NCBI GenBank assembly: GCA_021783175.1
Contig: JAJXUF010000005.1
Location: forward strand, 1 to 64,000
Length of the DNA stretch: 64,000 bases
DNA from: Pseudomonadota bacterium
GTDB taxonomy: Bacteria > Pseudomonadota > Gammaproteobacteria > Acidiferrobacterales > UBA6901
Direction: 5' to 3'
The notes beneath the pieces are model-generated. The model had not been told where the DNA came from. It searched no databases and saw nothing but the letters and a program-made list of their open reading frames with translations. This document shows positions 26,559 to 35,237 of the stretch, piece after piece (position 1 is the first letter of the stretch; each line of letters begins with the position of its first letter). Position numbers and translations under genes: made by a program.

Positions 26559-27499
26559 GAGTTCGCTGGCTGGCGGTCCTGTGCGCATTGGTTAGTGTTT
26601 GCGCGCAGGCACAGGTTAGCGCCATCGACGCTCGTGGCGTCGATGTCGTACTTCAGAAACCCGCGCGGCGCATCGTGAGCCTAGCGCCGAATGTTACCGA
26701 GTTACTGTATGCGGCGGGTGCGGGCAGTCGGATTGTGGGAGTGTCGGCGTTCAGTGATTATCCGCCGCAGGCGGGCGCGCTGCCCAGGATCGGCAACAGT
26801 ACGCGACTTGATCTAGAGCGCATTCTTTCGCTGCATCCGGATCTGGTCGTCGGTTGGCTGAGCGGTAATGGACCTTCCGACATCGAACACCTGCAGCAAG
26901 CCGGTCTGCCAGTATTTCTCAGCGAACCAGATCGGCTCGCACGGATTCCCGGACTGATCGTTGCGCTTGGACATCTGGCAGGAACGGATGTGCAGGCCAG
27001 ACGCGCGGCGCAAGACTTTCGCGCCGGGCTAGGTAGACTACGTGCCAGGTACGCCGCCAGGACATCGCTCAGCGTGTTCTTTCAGATTTCCTCTGAACCG
27101 CTTATTACTCTGAATGACCGGCAGATCGTGAGCGATGTCCTTCATTTGTGCGGTGCCAGCAATGTTTTCGGCAATCTCAGGAGCATTGCCCCACAGATTG
27201 GTCGCGAGGATGTGCTGCGCGCTGATCCGGATGTAATCCTGATTGCCGAGCCGCGTGCCGAGGCCGAAGCTGACCGTGCAAGATGGCTGCGCATCACTTC
27301 GTTGCGCGCAGCGCGCGCGCAGCATATTTATGTCCTCGACCCGGATCTCATCCAACGGCCGGGGCCGAGACTTCTCGAGGGCGCACGTCAGATGTGTGCA
27401 GTGCTGCAGGCGGCCCGCCACAGCTCGCCGCGTCGGGACTTGAATTCAGTCAGCCGTTCCGGCCGCGTGGCTTTGCCGGTTGCCACAGCACGTCGCTGA
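26555..27499 (+). CDS. btuF: Periplasmic cobalamin-binding protein BtuF
   Basis: A 314-residue class III periplasmic binding protein. It has a signal peptide (MRVRWLAVLCALVSVCAQAQ), then ARRIVSLAPNVTELLYAAGA, the BtuF/FepB-type start of the first lobe, a central long helix, and the second lobe with DVILIAEPRAEAEADRARW. It delivers cobalamin to BtuCD, which is encoded about 7 kb away on the other strand. The ATG overlaps the cobC stop. The last 50 bases overlap the 3' end of the convergent adenosyltransferase gene, so the basic C-terminal tail (about 30 residues) is lineage-specific. Confidence 0.88.
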   Translation: MRVRWLAVLCALVSVCAQAQVSAIDARGVDVVLQKPARRIVSLAPNVTELLYAAGAGSRIVGVSAFSDYPPQAGALPRIGNSTRLDLERILSLHPDLVVGWLSGNGPSDIEHLQQAGLPVFLSEPDRLARIPGLIVALGHLAGTDVQARRAAQDFRAGLGRLRARYAARTSLSVFFQISSEPLITLNDRQIVSDVLHLCGASNVFGNLRSIAPQIGREDVLRADPDVILIAEPRAEAEADRARWLRITSLRAARAQHIYVLDPDLIQRPGPRLLEGARQMCAVLQAARHSSPRRDLNSVSRSGRVALPVATARR

Positions 27500-28013
27500 C
27501 CCCGCCAAAACTGTTGAGGTTGCGGGCCAGCACGAATAGCAGGTCGGACAGACGGTTGAGGTAGTGCAAGGCAGCGGGCGAGACCGCTTCCTGACGCGAC
27601 AGGCTGTAGACGCGGCGTTCTGCGCGTCGGCACACACTGCGCGCCAGGTGGCAAATGGCTGCGGCACGCGTTCCTCCGGGTAGAATGAATTCCTTGAGCG
27701 GCGGCAGTTCCGCATTCAGGGCATCAAGCAGAATTTCCAGTTCCCCGACACGACGTTCTTCCACGATGTTGTGGCCAGGTATCGACAGTTCGCCGCCCAG
27801 ATCGAACAGGCAGTGCTGAATGCCAACAAGGGCTCCGGCGACGTGATCGGGCAGCGCCTCAGTCTGCAGCAAACCCAGCATGCTGTTGAGCTCGTCAATC
27901 GCGCCCAGCGCCTCGACGCGTGCGCTGTCTTTGGGCACGCGCGTGCCATCGCCCAATCCGGTGGTGCCATCATCGCCGGTGCGAGTGTAGATCTTCGAAA
28001 GGCGATGACCCAT
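27450..28013 (-). CDS. Cob(I)alamin adenosyltransferase, PduO type
   Basis: A 187-residue trimeric ATP:cob(I)alamin adenosyltransferase. The ATP-binding N-terminus is KIYTRTGDDGTTGLGDG, followed by VEALGAIDELNSMLGLLQ, FILPGGTRAAAICHLARSV-C-RRAER and NRLSDLLFVLARNLN, all signatures of the PduO/MMAB type. It makes adenosylcobalamin in the cytoplasm. The gene lies downstream of btuB and tonB on the same strand, 15 nt after the tonB stop, so it probably shares riboswitch control. Its 3' end overlaps btuF. Confidence 0.93.
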   Translation of the reverse strand: MGHRLSKIYTRTGDDGTTGLGDGTRVPKDSARVEALGAIDELNSMLGLLQTEALPDHVAGALVGIQHCLFDLGGELSIPGHNIVEERRVGELEILLDALNAELPPLKEFILPGGTRAAAICHLARSVCRRAERRVYSLSRQEAVSPAALHYLNRLSDLLFVLARNLNSFGGVSDVLWQPAKPRGRNG

Positions 28014-28028
28014 CAGTTAGAACTCCGC

Positions 28029-28709
28029 TCAGCTTTCACTTAGCCTATACACGATTGGCACAAGTAGGTCAAAAGCGCTGCCACGCAGCAGGGCAGTTGC
28101 TTTGGGCAAGCGCGCGACATGGCCGAGACTGCGTTCGGCGGCCGTATCGAGTACGGCATACCCCGAGCTCCTTACGAGCCGAATGCCGTCAAGACGGCCG
28201 TCGGCCTCGACCCGCAGGTGCAACAGCACGCGACCTTCCCAACCCTCCTCGCGGGCGAGCAGAGGGTAGTGGAAGTAGGGCGCCAGCGACTGCAGTACCA
28301 GCTGTGTCAATCGCTCGCCGGTTGCCGCAGCCGCGACACTTGTCTGTTGCTGATCGCCGGCGGTGGCGTCACGTTGTGCCGACGGCTGCGGTTGTTCGAC
28401 CGGGTTTCCCGCGGCCGGCGGTTGTGCCGCCGGTGCCGCGGCTATTGCGCTACCCGGCTGCACCGCCGCCATGTGCTCGGTCGCAACGCGGGGTTGCGCA
28501 GCGGAACGCGTTGCATGCGGTGCGCCGATTCTGGTTTGCGGCGCGGCGCCGGCGGCGGCTGCGATGCTCGGTGGCAGCAATGTCACGTCCAGGTTTGTGC
28601 CGCTTAGCATCGGAAATGGCGGCCTCATTGCCAGGATCGAGATAACCGCAGCGTGCGCCAGCAGCGACAGCATAACGAATCGCGGCAATCGCGCTGACAT
28701 CGGGTTCAC
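28029..28709 (-). CDS. tonB: TonB-like energy transducer dedicated to BtuB
   Basis: A 226-residue protein. One N-terminal membrane helix (FVMLSLLAHAAVISILAM) is followed by a Pro/Ala/Gln-rich periplasmic linker and a C-terminal TonB domain with PLLAREEGWEGRVLLHLRVE, DGIRLVRSSGYAVLDTAA and LVPIVYRL. It would couple the proton-motive force to BtuB. The GTG start at 28709 overlaps the btuB stop (GTGA); ATG 28700 is an alternative. No exbB or exbD is in the window, so it must borrow the ExbBD complex from elsewhere. Confidence 0.88.
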   Translation of the reverse strand: MNPMSARLPRFVMLSLLAHAAVISILAMRPPFPMLSGTNLDVTLLPPSIAAAAGAAPQTRIGAPHATRSAAQPRVATEHMAAVQPGSAIAAAPAAQPPAAGNPVEQPQPSAQRDATAGDQQQTSVAAAATGERLTQLVLQSLAPYFHYPLLAREEGWEGRVLLHLRVEADGRLDGIRLVRSSGYAVLDTAAERSLGHVARLPKATALLRGSAFDLLVPIVYRLSES

Positions 28710-30550
28710 CGCGGCGGAGCGTAGCGCAGCGTCACGAAGACCGAGCGCGACGGAGTGTTGTAGCCCGAGGCCAGCTCGTACTGCTTGTTAAAGAGATTCT
28801 CGAGGCGACCACCGATGCTCCAGCTCTGTGACAGCGCATAGGCGCCGAACAGATTGACGACGGCATAACCGGGTATGGTGACGGTAGTGTAGGTGATGTT
28901 GCTAATGTCGGCGTGGTTGGATGCGGCGATCAGCTCGGCGCCGAGGTCGGTATGCGACGTCAGGGTGCGGTCCAGCGTCAGCGCCAACTTGCGTTCCGGG
29001 CGCCGCATCAGCAGCTCGTTGGTTATGTCGTCGATCGCCTGCTGCAGCGTGGCGTTGGCATCGAAGCGCCAGGCCTGCTGCCGCCAGCCGTACTCGAGTT
29101 CCAGCCCGCGCATGGTCGCGCGGTCGATGTTGATGGCCTGGTAGTTCACGCCGCTGAAATCGATCAGATCCCGCACTTTCGTATAGTACACATTGGCTCG
29201 AATGCTCTGCGCGGTTGACGGCCGGTAAAGCGCGCCCAGTTCGGTGCTGTGCGACGTTTCCGGCTGCAGATTGGGGTTACCGGCAAACTGCCCGCCGAGG
29301 CCAGGGCTGTAGAGCGCATTGAGATCGGGGGCGCGGAAGGCCGTGCCGTAGGATGCGATCCAGCGCCAGGTCGGCGTCATGTCCCAGCCCCAGCCGATCT
29401 GCCCGGTGCCATGGTTGCCGAAACGACTGTGACGGTCCTCGCGCAAGGCGAACTGCAGCTGCTGGCTGCCGATCGTGCTCAGAAGATCAGCGAAGACAGC
29501 GTTGTCATGCATCGAATTATCGAACACGATGTTATCTGTATAGTCGTTCGAATAACCGGCATCATTGACAAAGCTGTAACCGAGAGTCAGCAGGTTTGAC
29601 TTGTTGAGACTCAGATCGTGCTGCCAGTCCACGCTATTGCGGTGCGTGGTGATTTGCGACACATAGTTGCCATAGGTCGCGAGATCGACCAGCGAATTGC
29701 CGAGACTTAGAGTCTGCACCCAGTTGGTGCCGGTGGCGTCCTTGAGGCGCAGGTTTACCACGCGGTTCTGGCCGCGACTGTAGTCGCTTCCCGGGTCGAA
29801 CGAGGTGCTCAGATATGAATTCCAGGCGTTGAGCGCGAGCGAGCCGCTTGTCCCCAGTGGCGAATTCAGGCCGGCAGTGACGCTGTGCTGCTGGTAGCCA
29901 TCATTGTTCGGACTGTAGAGAGACGGTCCGGCCGAAGGGTTGGTCGCAGGGAAGCCGGCCGATCCGTGGTAGGACGCATTCGCGTAGACTCGTATCTTGT
30001 CGCCGACGCCCATACCGACATCTACGCCATGCGTGCGGAAACTGCCGCCATCCACTTCGGCCGTCGGGCCGCGCGGCTTGCGCGTGAAGATCTGAATGAC
30101 TCCGCCAATGGCGTCGGAGCCGTAAAGGGTGGCGCGCGGTCCGCGCACGATTTCAATGTGGTCGATCTGGGATGGATCCAGGTTTTCCCACGCAAAGTCG
30201 CCGCTCGTCGCATCCGCCGCGCGCACGCCGTCGATGAGCACCAGAACGTGATTGGAATTGGTACCACGCAGGAACACGCTGGTCTGGCTTCCCGGTCCGC
30301 CGGTGCGCGAAATATCAATGCCCGCCTGGGTACGCAGCAACTGCACCATGTCCGTGGCCTGGCTGCGCTCAATATCGTCACGGGTAATGACGGTCACGGA
30401 TGCCAGCGCTTGGTCTTCTGGTTGGGCAACGCGCGACGCCGTAATGACAATGGGTTGCGCGCTGCTGTCGTCGGCCAAGGCTCGGTGAGTGGCCGCCAGA
30501 ACGATAAGTGACAAAGCGGAAATCGAAAGAACTGCTGTCTTGCCAAACAA
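28706..30550 (-). CDS. btuB: TonB-dependent cobalamin receptor BtuB
   Basis: A 614-residue outer-membrane receptor. The signal peptide ends near THRALADDS, the TonB box is QPIVITASR (about residues 32-40), and the plug domain has LLRTQAGIDISRTGGPGSQT and IEIVRGPRATLYGSDAIGGV. The barrel ends in VFVTLRYAPPR with a BtuB-like final strand. I start at TTG 30550 because GGGGAG lies 6 nt upstream; the open frame to GTG 30568 would run through that ribosome-binding site. Translation is very likely controlled by the cobalamin riboswitch just upstream. Identification as BtuB rests on the riboswitch and the btu neighbours. Confidence 0.92.
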   Translation of the reverse strand: MFGKTAVLSISALSLIVLAATHRALADDSSAQPIVITASRVAQPEDQALASVTVITRDDIERSQATDMVQLLRTQAGIDISRTGGPGSQTSVFLRGTNSNHVLVLIDGVRAADATSGDFAWENLDPSQIDHIEIVRGPRATLYGSDAIGGVIQIFTRKPRGPTAEVDGGSFRTHGVDVGMGVGDKIRVYANASYHGSAGFPATNPSAGPSLYSPNNDGYQQHSVTAGLNSPLGTSGSLALNAWNSYLSTSFDPGSDYSRGQNRVVNLRLKDATGTNWVQTLSLGNSLVDLATYGNYVSQITTHRNSVDWQHDLSLNKSNLLTLGYSFVNDAGYSNDYTDNIVFDNSMHDNAVFADLLSTIGSQQLQFALREDRHSRFGNHGTGQIGWGWDMTPTWRWIASYGTAFRAPDLNALYSPGLGGQFAGNPNLQPETSHSTELGALYRPSTAQSIRANVYYTKVRDLIDFSGVNYQAINIDRATMRGLELEYGWRQQAWRFDANATLQQAIDDITNELLMRRPERKLALTLDRTLTSHTDLGAELIAASNHADISNITYTTVTIPGYAVVNLFGAYALSQSWSIGGRLENLFNKQYELASGYNTPSRSVFVTLRYAPPR

Positions 30551-30552
30551 GC

Positions 30553-30625
30553 TACTCTCCCCGCGCACCCACCGTGCGCCTCGTAATTTTATAGTTGATT
30601 ACGCATGGAAACACGCAGGAGAGTA
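30553..30625 (-). promoter_or_regulatory. Expression platform of the cobalamin riboswitch (SD sequestration)
   Basis: On the sense (minus) strand TACTCTCC (30625-30618) is perfectly complementary to GGAGAGTA (30560-30553), which contains the btuB ribosome-binding site. Pairing would hide the site and stop translation when cobalamin is bound. The intervening ~57 nt are partly AT-rich and could allow an alternative structure. Confidence 0.65.
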
Positions 30626-30679
30626 AGGATCGCACGCCCGGAAGGCGCGACCGGCCGCCCTCCGCAGCGTTGCCACGTA

Positions 30680-30899
30680 GCTCAGGCCGGTCTCCGGGCT
30701 TACGAGTGTTGTTGCCAACCGGGCAAATCGCCTTCCCGCGCTCTGGCAGTGGCCAGTGGATGAACGCAGTGGCTGACGTGATTTGCCGCAACTCGTTTAC
30801 CGTTGCGGGGGCAGCGCTGGAATCGTTGCGTCAAGACACTACGCAGCTCACCAGCTTCCCGTTTCACCCCGCGCGCATAACTTCCGCAGGGCACCTGAG
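30680..30899 (-). ncRNA. Cobalamin riboswitch aptamer
   Basis: Reading the minus strand from 30899, the conserved cobalamin-riboswitch blocks appear in order: CAGGTGCCCTGCGG, GGGTGAAACGGGAAGCTGGTG, GCGCTGCCCCCGCAACGGTAA, CAGCCACTG, GCGGGAAGGCGATTTG and AAGCCCGGAGACCGGCCTGA. These are the P3-P6 core, the B12-box-type loop and the kissing-loop elements. It lies in the leader of btuB-tonB-adenosyltransferase, where adenosyl- or other cobalamin would repress uptake. Boundaries are estimated from the first and last conserved block. Confidence 0.95.
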
Positions 30900-30909
30900 T
30901 CAGGCGTGC

Positions 30910-30938
30910 ACGATATGCGCTCGATCCAAGGCTGTCAA
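30910..30938 (-). promoter_or_regulatory. Promoter of the btuB operon
   Basis: A perfect TTGACA (30938-30933, minus strand) is followed after exactly 17 nt by TATCGT (30915-30910). Initiation near 30903 would begin the transcript a few bases before the riboswitch. Confidence 0.7.
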
Positions 30939-31002
30939 TACGACCTGCCTTGATCGGGTGAACCTTGCAAGACTGCCGGATTGCATTGGGACCGCGCGCA
31001 GT

Positions 31003-33414
31003 TTAGCGGGCAGACAGAATCTGGGGTATCCCGAGGTGCCAGCCCTGGGCATTGCGGATACCCATGCGCAGCAGGGCGTTACGGGTGTCTTCGTTTTCCA
31101 CGCTTTCGGCTATGGTCTCAATGCCGAAGGACGTGGCAAGTTCGTGAATGTGTTCGACGATCTTGCGGTCAGCCTCATGATCGAGCATGCCGCGCACGAA
31201 CGTGCCCTCGATCTTGAGATACTCTGGCCGGAACAGGTTCAGGAAATGGTAGGTTGAATAGCCGCTGCCAAAATCGTCCAGCGCAAGCTTGCATCCAATG
31301 CGCCGTAGCGCCTGGATATCCGCCAGCAGGGTATCGGTGATCGTTACATTCTCGCGCTCGGTGATTTCTATGACTATGGACTTGCCGCTGCGGCATGACG
31401 GACCAATCAGCTCCTCGAGTTGAGTAACGAATCCGCGGTCGTTGAACGAACTTGGATCGAGGTTGAGAAACAGGCCGTAGCCCTCAGGGGCCAGGCGCAA
31501 TGCCTGGCCGATGATGTGCATGTCGATTTCGCGCGTCAGACCCAGCTCTTCCGCCACCGTAATGAAGTCACCGGCCTTGATGGTCGCGCCGGCGTGCTGC
31601 ATGCGCGCCAGCGCCTCGTAGGCAATGGGCTCGCCGCTGCGGATATCGCAGATAGGCTGGAACGCCGGCATGAGGTTGCCTTCCTCCAGGGCGTTGCGCA
31701 GCTGAAATCCCTGGCTAAAGATGGACATGAGCGCGCGGCTGATGTCAGGCGACAGCACTTCAACGCGATTGCGGCCGCGGCGCTTGCTGTGGTAGAGCGC
31801 CACATCGGCCGCGCTTACGAGATCTTGTGCCTTCTGCCCATGGGTGGGGGCCTCGGCGACACCGATGCTGCACTGAAGCTGGATATGGCCGACCGGCAGA
31901 TTGATGTAGGTCTCATTAATGGCTGTATGCAGTTTCTCGGCGATGTTGGTCGCGTCGCTTAGCGCGGTATTCTTCAGAACCATCGCGAACTCATCGCCCG
32001 CCAGGCGTGCGACGTAGTCGTTTCGCCGAATGGTCTTTTTGAGCAATCCGGAGATGGCGCGCAGGGCATCGTCTCCGGCCGGATGGCCATAGGTATCATT
32101 AATGAATTTGAAACCGTCGAGATCAACAATCAGCAGGCACACTGACTGATTTTTGGGCAGATGATCGGAAAGGATCACTTCCATCTGGGTGTCGAAGTGG
32201 CGCCGGTTGTACAGACCTGTCAGGGGGTCGGTAACTGAAAGATAATAAAGATCATCCTGGTACTTGGTGAGCAGTTTATTGAGCTCCACGCTTTGCGTGA
32301 TATCACCGAGGGTGCCGATGACCCCGGAAAACCGTCCAGCGGTATCAAACTGCGCGTCTGCATCGAGGTGAACCCATAGGCGCTTTCCGGCAGCGCTGCG
32401 CAGGCAAATTTCACGGTTCTTGTCGTGCATCGCCGGCAGGCTCTGCGGGGTGAAGTCGGCTGCCGCCTGTTTTTCCATCAGAAAATCGGTAAACGGCCGG
32501 TCGAGTGCTTCCTCAATGCGAAAGCCGGTTAGCGTCTCCCAAGCCGGATTGAGAAAGCTGATGCGGCCTTCTACGTCGAGTTCCAACAGAATTTCGCGCA
32601 TGCCGTTGACCAGGGTGCGCAGGCGGTTCTCGCTGTGTTCCAGCAGCTCCCGCGTTTCTTCGAGATTCCGTATGTAATGGCGCATGCCGGCGGAGCCGTC
32701 GGCGAACGCCTGGTTGAGCTCCTGGATTTCGCGCGTACCAGACTTGATAAGTCTTACGTTTGGCGTCCAATTGCCGCGCGAGACCTGGCGCGCCATCTCT
32801 GTCAGTGGCTTGAGTGGCGCAGTGAAGCGCCGCAAGAGGGAATATGTGATGGCGATAGTGGCCAGCAGCAGGGCGCCTAGAAAAATCAAACTGTGGCGTA
32901 TGAGCCCACTCACGCTTTCGTTGATTGGTCCGTTGGAAAGTACAAGTTCCACCGCACCGTGAGCTTTATGCGGCAGAACCATTGCCACACTGACGATCCG
33001 CTGCGCCTGACTGCCAATCAGCAATCGCGTGAGCCAGGTGGCGCGTGGTGTCGTTCGTTCTTCCTGGTACAGCACGCTCGCGCGGCTGTCGATAATTCTT
33101 ACACTCGCGATTGCCGGTTCGCTTACCATGTCGTAGAGAATGTTGTCGACGGCAGTCGCATTCTTTTCGCTAATCATCAGTTCCAGGTCCGGTACTTCCA
33201 GCACGGCCAGCGCGTAGCCTAGCTGTTGTTGTGCCTGTAGCTGGATTCTCGCGGCGCGCATCGTGAAATACGTCATGGCGACGACAGCAGCGACAACCAT
33301 GAGCGCAAATACCGTAATGCTCATGCGCGTGCGCAGTGTTCCGGGTAGGCGCAGGTTGCGCAGAGTCAGCGGGATTAGGGAGGCAAAGCGATTGCGAAAA
33401 AGATTTCGCGCCAC
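31003..33414 (-). CDS. Membrane sensor with HAMP, PAS, AGDEF and EAL domains
   Basis: A c-di-GMP protein of about 803 residues. Order: membrane helix (SITVFALMVVAAVVAMTYF), periplasmic sensor region, second helix (SLIFLGALLLATIAITYSLL), HAMP-like linker, PAS domain (ILLELDVEGRISFLNPAWET), GGDEF domain with RLAGDEFAMVL (Ala in place of the first Gly), and EAL domain with AYEALARM, EITEREN, LALDDFGSGYS and KIEGTFVR. The catalytic EAL residues are present and AGDEF variants can be active. The start is uncertain: GTG 33414 and GTG 33453 both lack a good ribosome-binding site. It lies between the btuB riboswitch and btuD on the same strand. Confidence 0.85.
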   Translation of the reverse strand: MARNLFRNRFASLIPLTLRNLRLPGTLRTRMSITVFALMVVAAVVAMTYFTMRAARIQLQAQQQLGYALAVLEVPDLELMISEKNATAVDNILYDMVSEPAIASVRIIDSRASVLYQEERTTPRATWLTRLLIGSQAQRIVSVAMVLPHKAHGAVELVLSNGPINESVSGLIRHSLIFLGALLLATIAITYSLLRRFTAPLKPLTEMARQVSRGNWTPNVRLIKSGTREIQELNQAFADGSAGMRHYIRNLEETRELLEHSENRLRTLVNGMREILLELDVEGRISFLNPAWETLTGFRIEEALDRPFTDFLMEKQAAADFTPQSLPAMHDKNREICLRSAAGKRLWVHLDADAQFDTAGRFSGVIGTLGDITQSVELNKLLTKYQDDLYYLSVTDPLTGLYNRRHFDTQMEVILSDHLPKNQSVCLLIVDLDGFKFINDTYGHPAGDDALRAISGLLKKTIRRNDYVARLAGDEFAMVLKNTALSDATNIAEKLHTAINETYINLPVGHIQLQCSIGVAEAPTHGQKAQDLVSAADVALYHSKRRGRNRVEVLSPDISRALMSIFSQGFQLRNALEEGNLMPAFQPICDIRSGEPIAYEALARMQHAGATIKAGDFITVAEELGLTREIDMHIIGQALRLAPEGYGLFLNLDPSSFNDRGFVTQLEELIGPSCRSGKSIVIEITERENVTITDTLLADIQALRRIGCKLALDDFGSGYSTYHFLNLFRPEYLKIEGTFVRGMLDHEADRKIVEHIHELATSFGIETIAESVENEDTRNALLRMGIRNAQGWHLGIPQILSAR

Positions 33415-33461
33415 AAAATGGCGGCCGGATCCGGCTTGTGGTGGTTCGGGCACGGGTTTGA

Positions 33462-33489
33462 AGTATACATGAATTGCGCGCGCGTCCAA
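33462..33489 (-). promoter_or_regulatory. Putative promoter of the AGDEF-EAL gene
   Basis: TTGGAC (33489-33484) is followed after 16 nt by TATACT (33467-33462) on the minus strand, directly after the btuD stop. It suggests that the sensor gene can be transcribed independently of btuCD. Confidence 0.45.
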
Positions 33490-33493
33490 GGTT

Positions 33494-34261
33494 TCATGCG
33501 GGCAAAAACACGCGATCTTCGTTGCGTCCCAGCTGGCGAAATTGGCACCCGTAAACTTGTTCAAGCAAGCCGATGTCGAGCACGGTGTCGAGCCGGCCGT
33601 GGCGATGTTGGCCATTTGCCATAAGAAACAGTCCATGGCTGCAGAAACGTGTCGCGAGATTCACGTCGTGCAGCACCATGATATTTGCGTGTTTCAGCCG
33701 AGATGTCCGCGCTGTCAGCAATTGCAGGACCCGGATCTGATGATGCAGGTCGAGATGGTTGGTTGGTTCGTCCAGAAGACAGATTGGGGCATCTTGCGCG
33801 ATAAGCGCCGCGATCTCCACGCGTCGGCGTTCGCCACCGGAAAGTGTCGCCAGGGCTCGTTCGCCACAGGCCGACAGATCAACTGCCGCAAGCGCTGCAC
33901 TCGCGATACGCCAGTCCTCGGCGTTTTCCCATTGCCAGGCGCGCAGGTGCGGATGGCGGCCGCTCAGCACCGTCTGCATGACATTGCCGGCGAAGCCAGC
34001 TTCCGCTTCCTGCAGGAGCACAGCGCGTGCCAGCGCTAGTTTTCGCGGATGCACCTGTCTGATGTCGCGGTCGCCCAGCAGTACTTGGCCGCGATCCGCG
34101 TGCCGTAACCCGGATAGCGCATGCAGCAATGTGGTCTTGCCGCTGCCGTTGGCACCTAGAATGGCCCAGTTATCCCCGGCATGCAGCTTAAGATCGAGTC
34201 CGGCGCATAGCGTGCGTCCGCCAATAGCAAGGGTCAGGTCGCATGTTTCGAGGAGCGTCAT
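33494..34261 (-). CDS. btuD: Cobalamin ABC transporter ATPase BtuD
   Basis: A 255-residue ABC ATPase of the FepC/BtuD type. Walker A is AILGANGSGKTTLLHALSGL, the signature is LATLSGGERRRVEIAALI, Walker B is ICLLDEPTNHLDL, and the switch histidine is in MVLHDVNLATRF. ATG 34261 overlaps the btuC stop by four bases (ATGA), so the two are coupled; the frame open further upstream lies within btuC. Cobalamin specificity is inferred from neighbours, since siderophore ATPases look alike. Confidence 0.88.
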   Translation of the reverse strand: MTLLETCDLTLAIGGRTLCAGLDLKLHAGDNWAILGANGSGKTTLLHALSGLRHADRGQVLLGDRDIRQVHPRKLALARAVLLQEAEAGFAGNVMQTVLSGRHPHLRAWQWENAEDWRIASAALAAVDLSACGERALATLSGGERRRVEIAALIAQDAPICLLDEPTNHLDLHHQIRVLQLLTARTSRLKHANIMVLHDVNLATRFCSHGLFLMANGQHRHGRLDTVLDIGLLEQVYGCQFRQLGRNEDRVFLPA

Positions 34262-35229
34262 GGGACACGCGCTCGCGACAGCAGAAGCAGGAATGCTGGA
34301 ACGCCGAGCAAAGCGGTTATGACTCCCACCGGAAGCTGCACCGGCGTCAGCAAACTGCGCGCTAGCGTGTCGCATACGACCAAAAAGCTACCTCCCAGGA
34401 GGGCCGAGTGCGGCAGTAGGCGGCGGTAGTCGGAGTCGCCCGTTAGCCGCAAGAGGTGAGGGATGATGAGACCGACAAAACCGACGCTGCCGGCCTGCGT
34501 GACCGCGCTTGCCGTCATAAAGGAAGCAAGAAGGTAGATGGCGGTGCGCAGGAAAACCACATCCGCACCGAGGGCAGCGGCAACCAGTTCGCCGCGCGCG
34601 TAGACGTTGAGACTGCGAGCAAGCGGTAGTGACAGCAGGAGACCGGCCGCCAGAGTGGCGCCGGCCCAGGCCGGATGCCTGGCGTAGGACATGTCGCCGA
34701 TCAGCCAGAACAGCATTCCCTGAACATTGCTGCTGGGTGATACGGCCAGCAGAAAGCTGATGACGGCACCCCATCCGGCGGCAATCACCACCCCCGTCAA
34801 TAGCAGTCGCGACTGGGTCCAGACCCCGCTGGCGCGGCTCAGTCCGAACACGATAATGGTGGAGGCAAGGCTGCCGATGAAGGCATTTGTGCCAATCCAG
34901 GCTGTTCCGAGACCGAGCAGCATAGATCCGAGAGCAGCCACAGCGGCACCACCGGATACCCCCAGAACATAAGGGTCGGCCAGCGGATTGCGTAGCAGCA
35001 CCTGTAGCAGCGCTCCGGAAAGGGCTAGCAGGGCACCGACTGCGAACGCGGCCAGGGCCCGTGGCAGGCGCAGGTCGCGGACGATGGTTGCATCCACACC
35101 GTGTGCATGGCCGAACAGTATTTGCCAGATATCGCCCAAGCTGAGGTGTACGCTGCCGGTCCACAGCGCAAACAGCAAGCTTGCCGGTGCTGCGGCGCAA
35201 AGAGCAATGGTGAGTCCCGACCTGCTCAT
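34258..35229 (-). CDS. btuC: Cobalamin ABC transporter permease BtuC
   Basis: A 323-residue FecCD-family permease with about ten membrane helices. Family motifs are LRLPRALAAFAVGALLALSG, LLRNPLADPYVLGVSGGAAV, GSVGFVGLIIPHLLRLTGD (cytoplasmic coupling helix region) and DTLARSLLTPVQLPVGVITA near the end. I prefer ATG 35229, which lies 8 nt downstream of the HAD gene stop. An earlier ATG at 35262 would overlap that gene. With BtuD and BtuF it imports cobalamin across the inner membrane. Confidence 0.88.
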   Translation of the reverse strand: MSRSGLTIALCAAAPASLLFALWTGSVHLSLGDIWQILFGHAHGVDATIVRDLRLPRALAAFAVGALLALSGALLQVLLRNPLADPYVLGVSGGAAVAALGSMLLGLGTAWIGTNAFIGSLASTIIVFGLSRASGVWTQSRLLLTGVVIAAGWGAVISFLLAVSPSSNVQGMLFWLIGDMSYARHPAWAGATLAAGLLLSLPLARSLNVYARGELVAAALGADVVFLRTAIYLLASFMTASAVTQAGSVGFVGLIIPHLLRLTGDSDYRRLLPHSALLGGSFLVVCDTLARSLLTPVQLPVGVITALLGVPAFLLLLSRARVP

Positions 35230-35237
35230 TGCCGCTT

